In this document: positions 10,846 to 23,756 of the stretch, piece by piece
How the letters are laid out: each line of letters starts with the position of its first letter
Position numbering within the stretch: position 1 is the first letter of the stretch
NCBI RefSeq assembly: GCF_904849725.1
Contig: NC_058521.1
Location: 347,618,638-347,682,637 of the forward strand
Reading direction: 5' to 3'
From: Hordeum vulgare subsp. vulgare
Taxonomy: Eukaryota; Streptophyta; Magnoliopsida; Poales; Poaceae
DNA: 64,000 nt
Translations under genes and position numbers: made by a program
Notes under the pieces: model-generated
The model's database searches: none
Seen by the model: the letters and a program-made list of their open reading frames with translations, nothing else
Told to the model about the DNA's origin: nothing

Positions 10846-13675
10846 ATGCCATCTGCCTTAACCCTACGTGCATTCTGACTGGGAAGCGTCCTAGCTAACA
10901 CATTCGTCACCGGGGTAAACTTCATCATATCCTGTTTCTCTCATGCCTGACCAATAAAATAAAAAGTGGCAAGCCAATGAAAACTTTGAATATACTCGCA
11001 AGCGACCCATGATGTGGAGCAAGGTAATAACAATGCATGACATAACACTAAGTAGGTATGTTTTGCAAAAAGCTAATTTTGTGTGCAAATGACATGATCA
11101 ATCTTGTAAAAGCATGCATCAACAAGTCGTAGACATCCGTATGACCAAGTTATGGTTACCATCATGAGCCATTCAATTCCCATACCAAGTCGTCTGACTT
11201 AGCTCATGTATCATCTTCCTCATATCATCCTCCTTTCCACATACTCTCTCACACACACACAATTGGTTTATGCAAAAACATCTGCACGTAGCCTAAGGGC
11301 GGTCATCCAACTATCCTTGACCATGGCACGGCTCTTCGAATAGTTTAATACTCTGTCGAGGTTGTGTGCTATACCCACAAGACTTGGGGAGCTACCGCGT
11401 CATCCATGGCTCGCTATATATTATATACCCGAGGTAAGCTCCGAACAATGCCTTTCCCACGACGATGCTAAACAAAGATTCCACTCGATTGGTACCCAGC
11501 CATCATGATCTACATCATACGAGCCTCGATCTAGATCGTACCGTCCATGAAGGGACCAACGATGTGCTCGGTGCTTCTAAAAACAGGTCATGGTTGCCTT
11601 ACCTGGCATGACCCCGTCACGAGAGTGACCACGCCACTCCCGCAACTAGTAATGCGGGCTCCCTGCTAGCATCGACCAAGGTAATCAACAAAGCCCCATC
11701 CCATAAGGGGTATCGTGGTCACACGTGTAAGGTTGGAGGAACCTTCACAACTTACACCAATCCATTTTCGAGACCACACACACAAAACCTTTCTCGACAC
11801 ACCAGTTCTTTCCCTAGTGGTCACCCATCCCATTACCATCTCCCTCCGGCATTAGTGGCACCCGACCGTTTTTTTGAAAAGCCATTGAAATCATTTCTTT
11901 CATGGTCACCATGCATAGACCCATCCCATTTTCATAGCAACTACTTGCATCCTAGCTACTTACCACTCGCACAACCACATAGGTGGTAGGGTCATGCTCA
12001 TGTGCAAGTATCAATGAGGGGTTTCTCGGAGACAACCCACCAAGGTGGGCACTGACTCATCATGAATCAAATGCAACAAAATATAGTTTTATATTCCATG
12101 CAAAATAAATGGTTTCTTAGACATGATCAAAGGACAGCTTGCCTTGCTCATCAAAGTCTCCGGGGTCTTCTCACGCTTTTCGCCCAACTCTGAGCACTTC
12201 GTCTACTTCATCGTCTATCGCTAGAGTAACCACAATAAGCCAGGAAACAAGCAGCAGAATAAAGTGCTCTATAAATAGGATTTTTATTTTTATTTGACAT
12301 CTCTGGTCATAAGAAAAATTCCTAAAGTTGTCCTAAGGGACTTGGATCACCAGAGATTTTTTTGAATGGAGGAAATGGAGGTATCACTGGCCCCATAAGA
12401 AGTCTACCGAAAATCTTTTCTTAGAAATGAACGGTTACACTCATTTAATTGGGCAAGATTTTAGAAACATTTAGGAGGTGGTTTCATTGGATATAGAGTT
12501 GGGATGCTTTCCCTATGATTTTTCTTATATGGAAATAGTCGAGAAAGGGGCTATTTATTTGACGTAGCAAAAACAATGCTAGAGGAAAATGTTGACTAAG
12601 GCTAGAAAAATAGGGCATGATTTTGAACTCTGTGGAAATTGGATTTACTCCATTTGGAGTTGATTTGGATGCTCTAGGGATTTTACAAAGTGGGGTTTGA
12701 ATAAATCAAATTCAAATTTCAGTTTGATCTCCACAAGAAATGTTTCTGGAAAAATGTGCAAAACACATCTTTGGATATGCCTTGATTTTAGGAACTCCAA
12801 GAGATTTGAATCACCAAATGTGGAGTTTATTTTAATTTAATATGGATTAATTAGATCCTCTGGGAAAAGAAAAGAAAAAGAAATTACCAAGGCAAACCGG
12901 GCTATATTGAGTACGCTTCCTGCGCACGGAGGCGCATCCCTTGGAAGCTGGCTCCACTTAACAGAGGCCCCGACCGGCGGCTGGCTTACACGCTTGGCCC
13001 GCTCGTCATGTTCTACTCCCCCCCCCCCCCCGTGCAGGGGAAGGCAGGGGAAACGGAGCCGAGCGGTGCTGGTACCCACCCCGGTGGCTCTGTACATCTC
13101 TGGGAAAGCCACGGCCACCGGCGTGCTCGGAGCGATGAGCCACACCCGTCTTGGGATCTAGTTCCGCCGGTGGAGTATCTCGCGAGTGGGCCTGAGGTCG
13201 CGGTGGAATCCAACATCGGGCGGCCATGGTAGTGACACTCTGGCCACCGGGAGGAAGGAAGGAGTGCGCAGGGGGGGCGGTCAGAGGAGATACTGGGAGG
13301 GCTCTTGGTAGCCTAGAGGAGGAAGGAGTCGCGGGGAAGCTCGGAAATGAGGAGGTGCCGCCGGTAATGCTCAGACCATTGCTGACGATGGAGGGACAAG
13401 AGGGTTAATGGGGAGCTCTGGGAGCTTTGTGGGAGGGAGAGAGAGTGAAGGGGAGCAGGGGAGCTGTGGGGGCCTTATATAGACGAGCCCACGTTCACCA
13501 TGGACCGGGCTCATGACATTGCTCGGGCGAGCTCCACACGGCACAGAAGAGAGCGAGGGAGGATGGGCATGATAGCGTGGCGTGTCCCATACGCCGAGGC
13601 AGCCTCCGGGGACATGACCCAGCCTCCCAAAGTTGTCGGGAGCCTCGGGATGCTGCGGCTACAATGCCCTGGTAC
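10846..13675 (-). repeat. Long-LTR-like remnant, minus orientation, continuing at 14424-14693
   Basis: No ORF here is convincing. Read on minus, a TATA box at 13475-13481 is followed by a GC-rich leader (13440-12900), a plausible donor and acceptor pair (CCTTGGTAATTTC, then TTTTCCCAGAGG, near 12890-12855) and about 2 kb of AT-rich sequence. The frame ending near 10892 closes with GYDEVYPGDECVS. This resembles the layout of the long LTRs elsewhere in the window, so I treat it as an LTR remnant of a related family. A run of about 15 C lies at 13017-13031. Confidence 0.4.
13475..13481 (-). promoter_or_regulatory. TATA box of the LTR-like remnant
   Basis: The minus strand reads TATATAA within GTCTATATAAGGCC, directly upstream of the GC-rich leader-like segment. 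Confidence 0.45.
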
Positions 13676-14423
13676 TAGGGGTGGGCATATTAAACGAGGA
13701 CCGATGTACCGAATTGAAAGAACCGGGACCAAACCCGAATGAACCGAACTGGAAAATTTTGGTTTTTAATTTAGTTGTCAAATATGCAGAACCGAAATTA
13801 TCTCATAAAATTCGGTTTTTATACCTAATCAACCGAAAGGACTTACAAAACCGAAAATCAGTAACACACCTCGCTTCTCCTTGTGTTTCCTATCCTTGCT
13901 ACTCAGCCAAGATAGTTTTTTCTAAAGAGCCCTAGTCTAGCTAGCTAGCTATCCTATGCACCGCAACAAAAAATCTAGCTAGCCTTTGCACCGAGACAAA
14001 AAATGCTAGCTACCCTCTCTAGGACTTTCCTCGTTTAGCTAAAAAGTATAGGCTAATTGTTACTTGAAAAGTACACACTCGTTGTTATGGCCCAAAACTA
14101 CTTGGTTGCACTGCATCAACTTTACATATAGTACCACCTCGAATATGTAGTGAGAATAAACATGTGGGTAGCTCTACAAATACTACTAGTAGCTAGCCAT
14201 CTCCTTTGATGCAACTTTTGCTGCCACAAGAAATCGTGTAGGATAAAACAACTCTTATTTCTTGTTCAGTTGTAACCGATGACCGAACCGAATTTTTGGT
14301 TCTAAAATGATTCGGTCTCCTAAATGTGGAGGCACCGATCGGTCTGTCCTTTTTAAGAACCAAAATCTTATTAAACTATAAAACCGAACCGATCCATTCG
14401 GTTAGACCGAATGCCCAGTCCTA
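13676..14423. mobile_element. hAT-type MITE (748 bp)
   Basis: The left end is TAGGGGTGGGCAT and the inverted right end is TAGGACTGGGCAT, the TIR style of plant hAT elements. Both ends carry subterminal repeats of ACCGAA and CGGTT motifs, typical of hAT transposase binding zones. There is no transposase ORF. The flanks share CTGGT next to the ends (CTGGTA and CTGGTT), a partial match to the 8-bp duplication expected. It splits the LTR-like remnant. Confidence 0.7.
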
Positions 14424-16385
14424 GCTGGTTGGGCTACCTTTGGTGCTCCGTTGGTTCTTAAAATTAACAGGATCAAATGGTGGTAATAAATAGGGATTTG
14501 AATCACTTTTTGCAGAGGATAGGCCTCTATTTTATACTATACTTGGTCCTATATCCCCAAAACACTCTGCGGGAAGGGTTGCCACAACGGCTATTTTGAA
14601 AGGGGACAAGACTACAGTTTGCCCTGACAAAGGTGGTCTTCGCCTGCAAAAGCCTCTCCTTGAGATGCGCTGGTGTGGTCGAGGGTGACCTCTTGTAATG
14701 CCCAAGATGTGATCCTGTCCTTATTTTGGCACGAGGACCTCGACAGGGATAGAAGTGCATCTCGTTGTTTTGCAAGAATGGATATCTTTACAAGTACATG
14801 TACAAAAGAGATGACTATATGGAATTGGCTTACACTTGCCACGAGCTACCACATGAACAACACAATACAACAATATATTCAATCACCATTTAGAAGGATC
14901 CGACTACAGACGAAAACAAACGATAAAAGAACGACGTCCATCCTTGCTATCCCAGGATGCCGGCCTGAAACCCATCCTAGATCAATGAAGAAGAAGAAGA
15001 AGAAACTCCCAATAGCACAATCATCGTTCTCACGTCAAAGTATCGCTTTACCTGCACGTGGAACTCTTGTTGTTGTAATCTGCGAGCCAGGGGGACTCAA
15101 CTATCTCATTTCCAACAGTATCAAGACTAAGCATTTATTTGAGGTGGCTAACTTACGAGTACAAGAAATAGAGGGGCGTGATCTACTCATAAACGGACGT
15201 GAACTAATAATGATCGAATGAATGATCATGAACACCTACTTGTGTCAAACATTACCTCATCGTGTCCTCTTTCGGATGTAAAACTAACGAGAAGAGACAG
15301 TCACACTTACGCACATAGCTGGCAAGTTATAATTAAGTTTACTTCAATTTTTTTATGACTGGGTGTTAAATAAAGTTTGCAAGTAGCCACATAACCACGG
15401 GCATGGCTTTCGGATAGATTAAACCTTACAGGGGTGCTCCAACTAGTCCATCACAAACTAACACAAGCTGCCTCAGAAACCTCGACCACGGTAAACCTGT
15501 GATCTCCTCGGATACTTGGTGCAAACACTCAACCTCAAGATAGCTCAAAGTATCCTCGGAATCCTTTGTAGAAGATGTTCGAGAAAGGTAAAACAAATAC
15601 AACAAGGCCGCCCAACGTGTCGATGATCCCGATAGGAGCCGCGTATCTCATTCTGAGGACACGACCGGATGAGCATAGCGTACAGTGGCCTCATAGACAT
15701 CACCATGTTGCCCCGGGTTGGCCCTACACACGACTCTGTTTAGGACCAGTATCATCAACACTGGCCTTCCCTGTATTATGTTGAATTAGTCCCCTTGACA
15801 CACCCGCCGACGGTCGTTACTCATGCGCACCTAGGCCCTAAAGAGAGTCTAGACTGGCCCCACATATTAATACTAGTCTTTTCTGCGCACTTTATCCTCA
15901 CTCATGCGCACCTAGGATCAACTTCTCGGTCGGTCACCCATCCTAGAACTACTCCAAGCCGAGCACGAGGAGCATTCCCTCTTGGCACAAACGTTTGTGC
16001 TTTCAGTCAAGTGCCATGTCATGTGCCATGACGGGTCACAAACGTCATGAACAACATGACATCACACCTATCCGCAAACATCCGTGTAACCTCGAGGGTC
16101 GGCTCTGATACCAACTTGTCACGCCCAGGACACACCCGCCGGCGGTCGTTACACTTGGCGGGATCTAGATTGGCTCCATATATCAATACTAGTCTTTTCT
16201 AGGCACTTTCACCCATCCTAGAACTACTCCAAGCCGACCATGAGAAGCATTCCCTCTTGGCACAAACATTTGTGCTTTCAGTCAAGTACATGTGCCATGT
16301 TGTGTGGCACGACGGGTCACATATGTCATGAACAACATGACCTCACACCTATCCGCAAACATCTATGTAACCGCGAGGGTCGGAT

Positions 16386-16396
16386 CTGATACCAAC
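16386..16396 (-). promoter_or_regulatory. Cassandra primer-binding site (tRNA-Met complement)
   Basis: Minus TTGGTATCAGATCC begins 1-2 bases after LTR-C. A second copy, TTGGTATCAGAGCC, lies at 16101-16115 after LTR-B. Confidence 0.75.
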
Positions 16397-16517
16397 TTGT
16401 AACGCCCCGGACGCACCCGCGGGCAGTCGTTACACTTGGCGGGATCTAGACTGGCTCCATATAGCAATACTAGTCTTTTCTGGGCATTTTGTCCTCACTC
16501 ATGTGTACCTAGGATCA

Positions 16518-16605
16518 ATTTCCTGATCGGTCACCCATCCTAGAACTACTCCAAGCCGAGCACGCTTAAGCTAGGAGTTATTTTCGAATGGGCTCTCGGA
16601 AAAGA
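16518..16605 (-). other. 5S rRNA-derived region in Cassandra LTR-C
   Basis: On minus, AACTCC..., TTAAGCGTGCTCGGCTTGG and GAGTAGTTCTAGGATGGGTG follow the second half of plant 5S rRNA in order, including the internal control region. The first part of 5S is not clear and the end diverges (GATCAGGAAATTG). It is not a ribosomal gene but may keep Pol III promoter character. Matching parts recur at 15925-15975 and 16205-16245. Confidence 0.8.
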
Positions 16606-18159
16606 AGGAATTCCTTATTGATATAAGTAGTCTATCATCCCTAATAAGCGAGGCTATCACACAATGTTGGGCCTTCACATAAGAGTTTTATCCCAAAACA
16701 AAAGTCAAGGGGGTCCCCATAACATCCCAATCATGTTAGGAGCGCTCAGTTATGGAACATAACATCAGTACACAAGTAACTAGGGTGACAAATATGGAAC
16801 AAAACACCAGGCTAGAAGGCCAAGATTTCCACCTTTTACCAAGTATATAGGTGAAATAAATTAAATAGCAATAATATGGTCATATAACAAGGAATCAATG
16901 TTATCACATGGAAGCAACTGCACCTGCAACTAGCAACACTGATAGAAGGTCGAGTAAGCGGTAACATAGCCAAACAGTGGTTTGCTCGGTTGTGGAAAGG
17001 TTAAAGGTTTTTCATCGCAATGTTGGGTGGACGACATTTAAGTGGTAGTTAACGAGACATAGCGAATGAAACGATACAACTAGCATGGCAATGATAGTAA
17101 AGGTATCTAGGGAAATGATCACCTTGCATGTGATCCCGCTTGGAAGAATAACGAATCCGTGAAGCACGCGAACCAACATAGGAACATATCCACACACTCC
17201 GACACCGTTGCAAAACTCTATCAAGAAGAAACAATCCGGAAACAAACAATCTACACACGAGAAACACCACAACAGATTCGTGACATGATGTGCAAGCAAT
17301 TATGATGCATTCCCATTTATTTATGCATGACATGACAAAGCATAATAATTTATTACGACACATTAAATGAAACTCAATATGCAACGAGTTGCATATTGAC
17401 GAAACTCCATATCAAATATTTAGTTCACTCTCGTTTAGGTACACGACAATATTAAATGTTGTTAAACATGGAAAGAGGTTAAGCATAAATAAACTACTAT
17501 ATCTAGGCATTTTAAATGAGGTCGGAAACAACTTATAGCATTTCCGAAATGACACCATATGTTAATTTCGAAATTGGTCAAGATATGTACTAAACACATT
17601 TTGTTTTTATTGAACATCAAAATAAAGTTGACCATGTGATTCTACACGTCATTCTAGTCGATTTACATATATAGATCATTTAAAATGAAGCTACAGTTTA
17701 AAAGATATGAGCAACACAAGATGATATGGCATGAATGAAAAATGTATGCAAATGACAACCACAAGCAGGTTAATCATGGATGCAACAATATATTATGAAA
17801 CTACATGAAATTCTACGCAAGTTTCAATGAGGGCGGAACAAGTTTTCACCTATCATTTATGCAAAATAATTAAAACAATAAGTTAAACATGTTAAACATG
17901 GTTGAAAGTTGAATATTGTGAAACTACATAGAATTTTAAGTATTTTACATATTTAAATCATTTGAATGCAATACATCGGTTATTAAGTTATTAGAAAATT
18001 AAAAACAAAGACCTTTTCTGAAATATGCATGCATGAAAAAAAATACTAAATAAGTGAGAAGCAATAGAACATACACGGCCCTGATTGCAGCATAGTGCAG
18101 TGGCACACGTCTGGAATCACCCCAATTGTGAGTGTGCAGAAAATAAAGGAAGAAAATGG

Positions 18160-18232
18160 GAGCGTTTAGGATTTGAAACCGAGATCACCTTGTTTGATGG
18201 ATCAATGCTAACCCACTCAGCTAGCTCTATCA
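18160..18232 (-). other. tRNA-like module 2 in LARD 3' LTR
   Basis: The A box TAGCTGAGTGG (18223-18213) and B box GGTTTCAAATCC (18180-18169) on the element's sense strand start 43 bases apart, the tRNA spacing. The acceptor stem is not paired, so it is not a tRNA gene. The same module is better kept in the other LTR (33495-33565). Confidence 0.6.
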
Positions 18233-18319
18233 ACATGGGAAAGAAGGACATTGCCTCTAGTGTAGCGCGGGTGTGTGTGCAACATAGAAAAAAATTAGAA
18301 ACAAGGCAGAAACTAGTGC

Positions 18320-18388
18320 GTGCGGGACTCAAACACACAACCTCGTGAATGTATGCATGCAGGGGTGACCAGTAGGCTATGGTAGAAC
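18320..18388 (-). other. tRNA-like module 1 in LARD 3' LTR
   Basis: The minus strand reads TAGCCTACTGG (18379-18369, one mismatch to the A box consensus) and TGTTTGAGTCC (18335-18325, B-box-like), starting 44 bases apart. In the other LTR the B-box half is kept (GTTCGAGCCCC near 33655-33668) but the A box is lost. Confidence 0.5.
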
Positions 18389-20772
18389 GTTTATAACCAA
18401 AGAAACTTTGTGTTTCATAAATCATACCAGGCGTTATCTGACGAAACTGAAAACAAAATGCGGTTGCTGGGACGTAGCGGGCTGCATCGTCATTTTCCTT
18501 TGGAAGGAGCTCGGGGATGACCTGCTGGTCACTGGAGATGGCGACGCCGGGTTCAACAAGGTCCTGGAGGCGCGGGGAGGCGCGTTCGAGCTACGGGAGG
18601 AGCGAATGCGTGGGGCAGAGGCGGAGGTGCGTCGGCGTAGGTTCACGGGCTATGGCCTTGATCCAATTGGATCAAGCGCTGGGTTAGGGCAATATAATGC
18701 GCTGGCTGCTGTTGCTGGCTTGCTGGCAGTGCAGCTTGCAGCTGATTGATGGAGACGACGTCCGCTTGGATGCCTTGAGGAGGCAAGGGAGCATGGGCAT
18801 GGTAGGCGTGACATGCGGGTCACGGTGCAGCTCGGGCGCGTTGCAGGACTCGGGTGTGTGCCCGTTGGCTGGCGCGGTTGGAGGAGCTCCTCCCTTGCTG
18901 GCTTTCGGCAGAGGAGGTGGCTTCCTCGAGCGCGGGCACGAACAGACATGATGCTGGTGTTGGGTAACATAGCATAAATTCAAAAAATTTCTACGTCATA
19001 TTCAGATCTTCCTATGAAGAGACCAGCAACAAGAGAGGGGTGAGTGCATTTTCATACCTTTGAAGAACGCTAAGCGGAAGCCTTGCTAGAACGCGGTTGA
19101 TGGAGTCGTACTCGCGGCGATTCAGATCGCGGTGTGATTCTGATCTAGCGTCGAACCATGGCACCTCCGTGTTCAACACACGTCCAGCCCGGTGACGTCT
19201 CCCGCACCTTGATCCAGCAAGGAGGAGGGAGAGGTTGGGGAAGATGTCCGGCAGCACGACGACATGGTGTCGATGGAGAGACGGGGTCTCCCGGCAGGGC
19301 TTCACCAATCACCTTGGGAGAGGTGGAACAAGAAGAGCAGGGCTGCGCCGAGAGAGAGATGTCAAACCGTATCTTCAAAGTCCAAAACCCCCACTATATA
19401 TAGGGGGAAGGGAGGGGTGGCGCCCCCTTTAGGGTTTCCCCTTTGAGGTGGGGGCAGCCCTAGATGGGAGAGGGGGGGGGGGGCGGCCAGGGACGAGAGG
19501 GGGGTGGCGCACTCCTAGGTCAGCCTTAGGCCCAACAGCGCCTAGGGTTTCCCCTCGCTCCCTATCTGGTGCACCTGGGCTGAGTGGGGGGGGGCGCACC
19601 AGCCCACATAGGGGCTTGTTCCCTCCCGCACTTGGCCCATGTAGCCTTCCAGGGCTTGTGGCCCCTCCCGGTGGGCCTCTGGAACCCTTCCGGTTGTCCC
19701 GGCACTTTGCCGGTGGTGCCCGAAACATTTCCGGCGTCCAAACCCATCCATCCTATATATCAGTCTTTACCTCCGGACCATTCCAGAGATCCTCGTGATG
19801 TCCGGGATCTCATCCGGGACTCCGAACAACCTTCGGTAACCTCATATAACAATTCCCTATAACCCTAGCCTCATCGAACCTTAAGTGTGTAGAACCTACG
19901 GGTTCGGGAATCATGCACACATGACCGAGACACTCTCCGGTCAATAACCATCAGCGGGATCTAGTGTAGTGCCCCAGATGTAATCCTTCCCTATTTGGAA
20001 CCTTATCTACGTGGGTCCACCATGTCAATGCTATGAGAGAGCCCATGCTCATTATTTCATGTGATGTCACCTTGTTATTTTCTCTTCCTTTGCATGCATG
20101 CATTCCATAACATGCCATGTGTTCTTGTTGTTGCATTGTGTTCTTGTGATTTCATGTCTTGTCCTTGTGTTGTTGTGCATGTGATCTATAGCTTGTGTGG
20201 GGTGTGCATGTGATAGTATATGTTTAGGTTTAAAAACCATCTCCACCCGTCCTCTCTATTTCTCCTATGTCAAGATTCTCTTCTCCCTTCCCTCTTTTAA
20301 AAAAAGCCCATGATTTAGCTTGTTTTGTGGTGGATGTAAAGAGGTGTATTTGATGATTTGAAACTTAGTTTAAAAGGTGCATGTATCCACAAAAAAGACC
20401 CAACAAATTCTGTTTTGAAAATATTTGATGGCTCCAAACAATTCTTTTCTATTTTATTCAAATAGGCCATAATTTCTTATGACCAGGGGTATTTCTATTT
20501 TAATTTTTGTTGCCATAGTTTTTTTCCTGGGAGATTATTTTTGGTGGTGTTGTTTTTAAAATGGAAAAACCCCCAGGAGTGTTTTCTCTTACCACGCGCC
20601 AGATGGGCCACTTATCCCTCCCGAGGCCCATCCTCTCCTCTCTGTTTCCCCTGCGAAGGACCAGCACACTCCTTCTTCTTTCTACTAACGTCGTCCGCCC
20701 CCTCTGCTTCTTTCCGTCAGTGGCGAGAGAGAGGGACAGGGCTGACGTCGTTGCACAAACGCCGAGGGGCCC

Positions 20773-20779
20773 TTATAAA
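20773..20779 (+). promoter_or_regulatory. TATA box of the 5.4-kb LTR
   Basis: TTATAAA in GGCCCTTATAAAC, about 810 bp after the LTR start, precedes the GC-rich leader at 20800-21180. Confidence 0.5.
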
Positions 20780-21526
20780 CTTTGGCGTCTGTGCCCTCCT
20801 CCCTCTCCTAGGGTTCCTCTTCCTCCTCAGCGCCGCCGCCACCTCTCTCCATCCCCATCTCCTCTCTTTCCCCCTCCTGGTAAGTTCTTTAGATGAACCA
20901 GTGAAGAAGCCCACTGCCGATCGCTGCCATCTCGTCGCCCTCCGGTACCGCGGCCATGTCCAAGGGCAAGCGGGACGCCCCCGCACTCCATTTTTGCCCT
21001 CGGTGAGGTCGAGGAGCCTCCTCACCGACGGCAGGGCCGACGTCTTCGCCGTGGACCCGAAGCCCCCTTCAACCTGTTCGGTTCTGCTTCTAGGAGATCT
21101 TCAACGCCGGCCTGCTTCCTCTCCGTCACCTCTTCCACAGATCGGCCCCCCTTCCTTCCCAAGGTGAGGCCGCACCTCTCCCTTCCTTCCTCCTCCGTAG
21201 TTCAGCTCGGATCCGATGGTGCGTGTGCGTTCTCTCTACCGAGCAGCAGCAACAGCAGATCGTGTAGTTGATGTTGTGGTGGTCTCGGCGTTGCAGAGTA
21301 GCAGGGGATCCCTCCCCGCGTAGCCGCCGAGCAGCAGCAGTAGTTGGGCCCTTCGGTGGTGCAGGCAGATACCAGCAACAGTAGCCGAGCGCAGCGCTGG
21401 TTCCTCTCCCCGCAGTGCACGCAGTTCTACACCGGCGAGTGCACCGGCGCCTCTCTGTTTGCAGAGAAGGTGCACTTTTTTGTTTTGCTTCTTATCTAGT
21501 GTAGAACCACCCTTAGAGAAGTATCC

Positions 21527-21608
21527 CCCTTCCTAGCCAAGTGGTGCGAGCGTCGTGCCTCCACCACGGGGATCTTGGGTTCGATCCCCAGGGCGCCCCT
21601 TTTGTTTT
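21527..21608 (+). other. tRNA-like module 1 in the 5.4-kb LTR
   Basis: The A box TAGCCAAGTGG (21534-21544) fits the consensus. The B box GGTTCGATCCC starts at 21578, 44 bases later, as in a tRNA. A T-run (CCCCTTTTG) follows at once, as for a Pol III terminator. The 5' acceptor strand does not pair, so it is not a functional tRNA gene. Confidence 0.65.
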
Positions 21609-21681
21609 TTGCATGCAGCCTCAGCACAATAGCCGCAGGGGTAGCCCTTACCTTGTTAGATCCCCTCTCTCTGTCAAAACA

Positions 21682-21762
21682 ATGACAGTAGCAGAGTGGT
21701 AGTCTGAAGTGTGGTATACCGGGGGCACTGGGGTTCGAATCCCAGGGTGCCCCCCTTTTATT
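21682..21762 (+). other. tRNA-like module 2 in the 5.4-kb LTR
   Basis: The A box TAGCAGAGTGG (21689-21699) and B box GGTTCGAATCC (21732-21742) both match consensus at 43-base spacing. GGGGGCAC and GTGCCCCC flank the T-arm and would extend its stem. CCCCTTTTATTTTT follows as a terminator-like run. It lies 155 bp after module 1. Confidence 0.68.
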
Positions 21763-23654
21763 TTTCCTTCTTGCTGTAATTTTTATTCCCTTCTTTGTTT
21801 GTTTCTGTTCTTGTGCCAAATCCATAGGTGGCAATGGCATTTTATTTTCCTTTTGCTGCTATACAAGTGTCATATGATGTGAAGCATGTGTGTGTTTATG
21901 TGAGTGGTGTGTGTGTGTTCATATGTGAGTATGCATGGTGGCATGTATGTGAATGTGTGGTGAAGCTCTCCCAAGTGTGTGTGTAGGTGCACTAGTGTCT
22001 TGCTTATGTGGAATAGGTGATATGATTGTGTGCATGTCATGGGGTGCTTATGGTGTGAAGAACACACCCACATGAACATAGTTCATGAACTCCCTAGTTG
22101 TGAGCATGTGTATGTGATATGGTGTTCCCATCTTGTGTTACTTATTTAGAGACCTGCTTCTTGTGTTTTGACCAAGAACATGTTTGATGTGTGTAGTGGA
22201 GTGGATGTGTGTGTGTGGGACACCCCACCTTTGCAAGCAAAACTATGCACCTGCACATGTCCATATGTGAGAGGTCATGGTGATTTGTACGTGTGGATAG
22301 CTTGGTAGAAGTGGTTGTGAAGTTGATGTGCATGACACAAACATAGAGTTCAAACCCCCATTTCACTTTGTCATTGTGCCCATGAGCTCAACCATGTAGT
22401 AGTTGATATAGTGAAACTACATGAAATGATGCACTATTCCCTAGCCATGATTTGGAGTAGTTTCCTCTTCCTTCATTTGTGGTCACTTGTTCCAAGTAAG
22501 TGCCCACATATTATATATGATTTTGTGGTAGAATTTCCCAAGGAATCCATTGGTGAACTTAAATTTGCCATTGGAACATTTTTCTGGAAAGTCATATTTG
22601 CACTTTTCTTCTAAGTTTAGAGCTTGGTTCCATGCATGGTGATGTGCTCTTGTATTTAATTCTTGGTTGTGGTAGTGGAGGGTGACCCCACCACATGTGG
22701 GTTTCAATTCATGATTTGGAATCCATGTGTGCAAGTTGTGCCCATCCAAAGTGGGCATGTGGCTGGAAATTCCAGCTTAGTGAAATCTGGAATTTCACCA
22801 AGTCTGGGAATCTGGAAACATTTTCTTGTCCTATAGATGAGGTTGTGATGGTCATTGTGTTGTGATCTAGCCTTAGTTCAGTGCTAGGAATTTGAACCTG
22901 ATATTTTTGTGAAGCTCCCTGTCAAATCTTATCCCATTTTGAGTCCTGTAGGTTATGTTTTGGTTGCTATCAAAAAAGCTTTAGAACAAAGACAGAAAGT
23001 TAGGTGCAGGAATTTTCACTAAGTCACTGAGATCTGATGGTTTTGGGAAAGTTTGCAGCCTTGTGTCTTCCTGTGTTTAATTGCTTTTGGTGTGATTCTT
23101 GCTTGTTATTGTAGTATTCTTGGTTGGCTACAGCCACATATATTATTTGTCATATTTGGAGGGTTGTAGCTATGTTGCATGTAGCTTACAAAGTGCTAAG
23201 ATGCAGATTATGGCAGATTGTCTAGTTTTGTCATTTTCATGTTTGTGAGTGCTTAGCTGATGTTGTGGTGTTCTTCCATGCTCCAATCTATTCATGGTGG
23301 GTTGTTATATGTCTTGGAAACCTGGGAATACCAGATTTGTGCAATTTGAGTGTGTGGTGTTGATTTTGACACGTAGGGCTTCATATCTTGTTTCGTTGAT
23401 TCTCGTTGATCCGTAGCTCCGATTGTAATGTTCTTTATATGGTTTTGCATCGTTTTCACGAGACGCATATGATCATGTCATTCTCATGCATGTAAAAATA
23501 TCTTAGTATACAGTTCTGTCCAGAAACTTGTAGTAGCTTCTCTTGCTTGTGCTAGTGATAGAAATAGTGATGGATGCTCATTTTTCATCTCATGCATCAT
23601 ATGCTTGTTGCATCTTGAGGTTCTGCTGTTCATTGGATGTTATTCTTATGTTGG

Positions 23655-23756
23655 GTAGCACCGGGTTCGGAGAACGAGTATGTGGATTCGGGAGAGTACG
23701 TGCAGGACAAACAAGAACCATTCCAAGCTAAGGATATCACAGGCAAGATGATATGA
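23655..23756 (+). other. Exon-like acidic reading frame inside the 5.4-kb LTR
   Basis: After an acceptor-like GGGTAG, one frame reads GSENEYVDSGEYVQDKQ and ends AKDITGKMI with TGA at 23754-23756. It is acidic and coding-like in composition. There is no start codon in the segment, so it would need splicing from the GC-rich leader. It matches no family I can name with certainty. Confidence 0.4.

Larger units (their letters stand above)
15796..16661 (-). mobile_element. Cassandra-like TRIM array: three LTRs sharing two internal domains
   Basis: On minus the order is LTR-C (16661-16398, 264 bp), a 50-bp internal domain, LTR-B (16347-16117, 231 bp), a 50-bp internal domain and LTR-A (16066-15796, 271 bp). 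Each LTR starts TGTGA and contains a 5S-rRNA-like stretch (GAGTAGTTCTAGGATGGGTGACC). Each internal domain starts with the tRNA-Met primer site TGGTATCAGA next to the LTR end. A 5S sequence within the LTR is the defining mark of Cassandra. LTR-A lacks its last bases. LTR-B has a roughly 40-bp deletion after the 5S region. LTR-C keeps most of the 5S match. Confidence 0.85.

Noticed and set aside
14673..15221. 182-residue ORF
   Set aside because: It crosses the LARD LTR border at 14694 and is not kept in the other LTR copy.
16111..16120. LTR border of a larger gypsy element at the TGGTATCAGAGCC site
   Set aside because: The primer site belongs to the small TRIM; LTR units of about 230-270 bp repeat around it.
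15925..16605. Genuine 5S rRNA genes
   Set aside because: Only the second half of 5S is matched, with changes, inside TRIM LTRs beside primer-binding sites.
19429..19862. Overlapping Pro/Gly-rich ORFs in BARE/Angela LTRs (also 58361-58724 and 61268-61657)
   Set aside because: They lie in the GC-rich U3/R part of noncoding LTRs and are not conserved between the three LTR copies.
20541..21167. 208-residue ORF in the 5.4-kb LTR
   Set aside because: It begins upstream of the TATA box and is Pro/Ser/Leu-rich low complexity; the region may be a leader, but this frame is not supported.
21527..21762. Functional tRNA genes
   Set aside because: A and B boxes and T-runs are good, but acceptor strands do not pair and no anticodon stem forms; called tRNA-like only.
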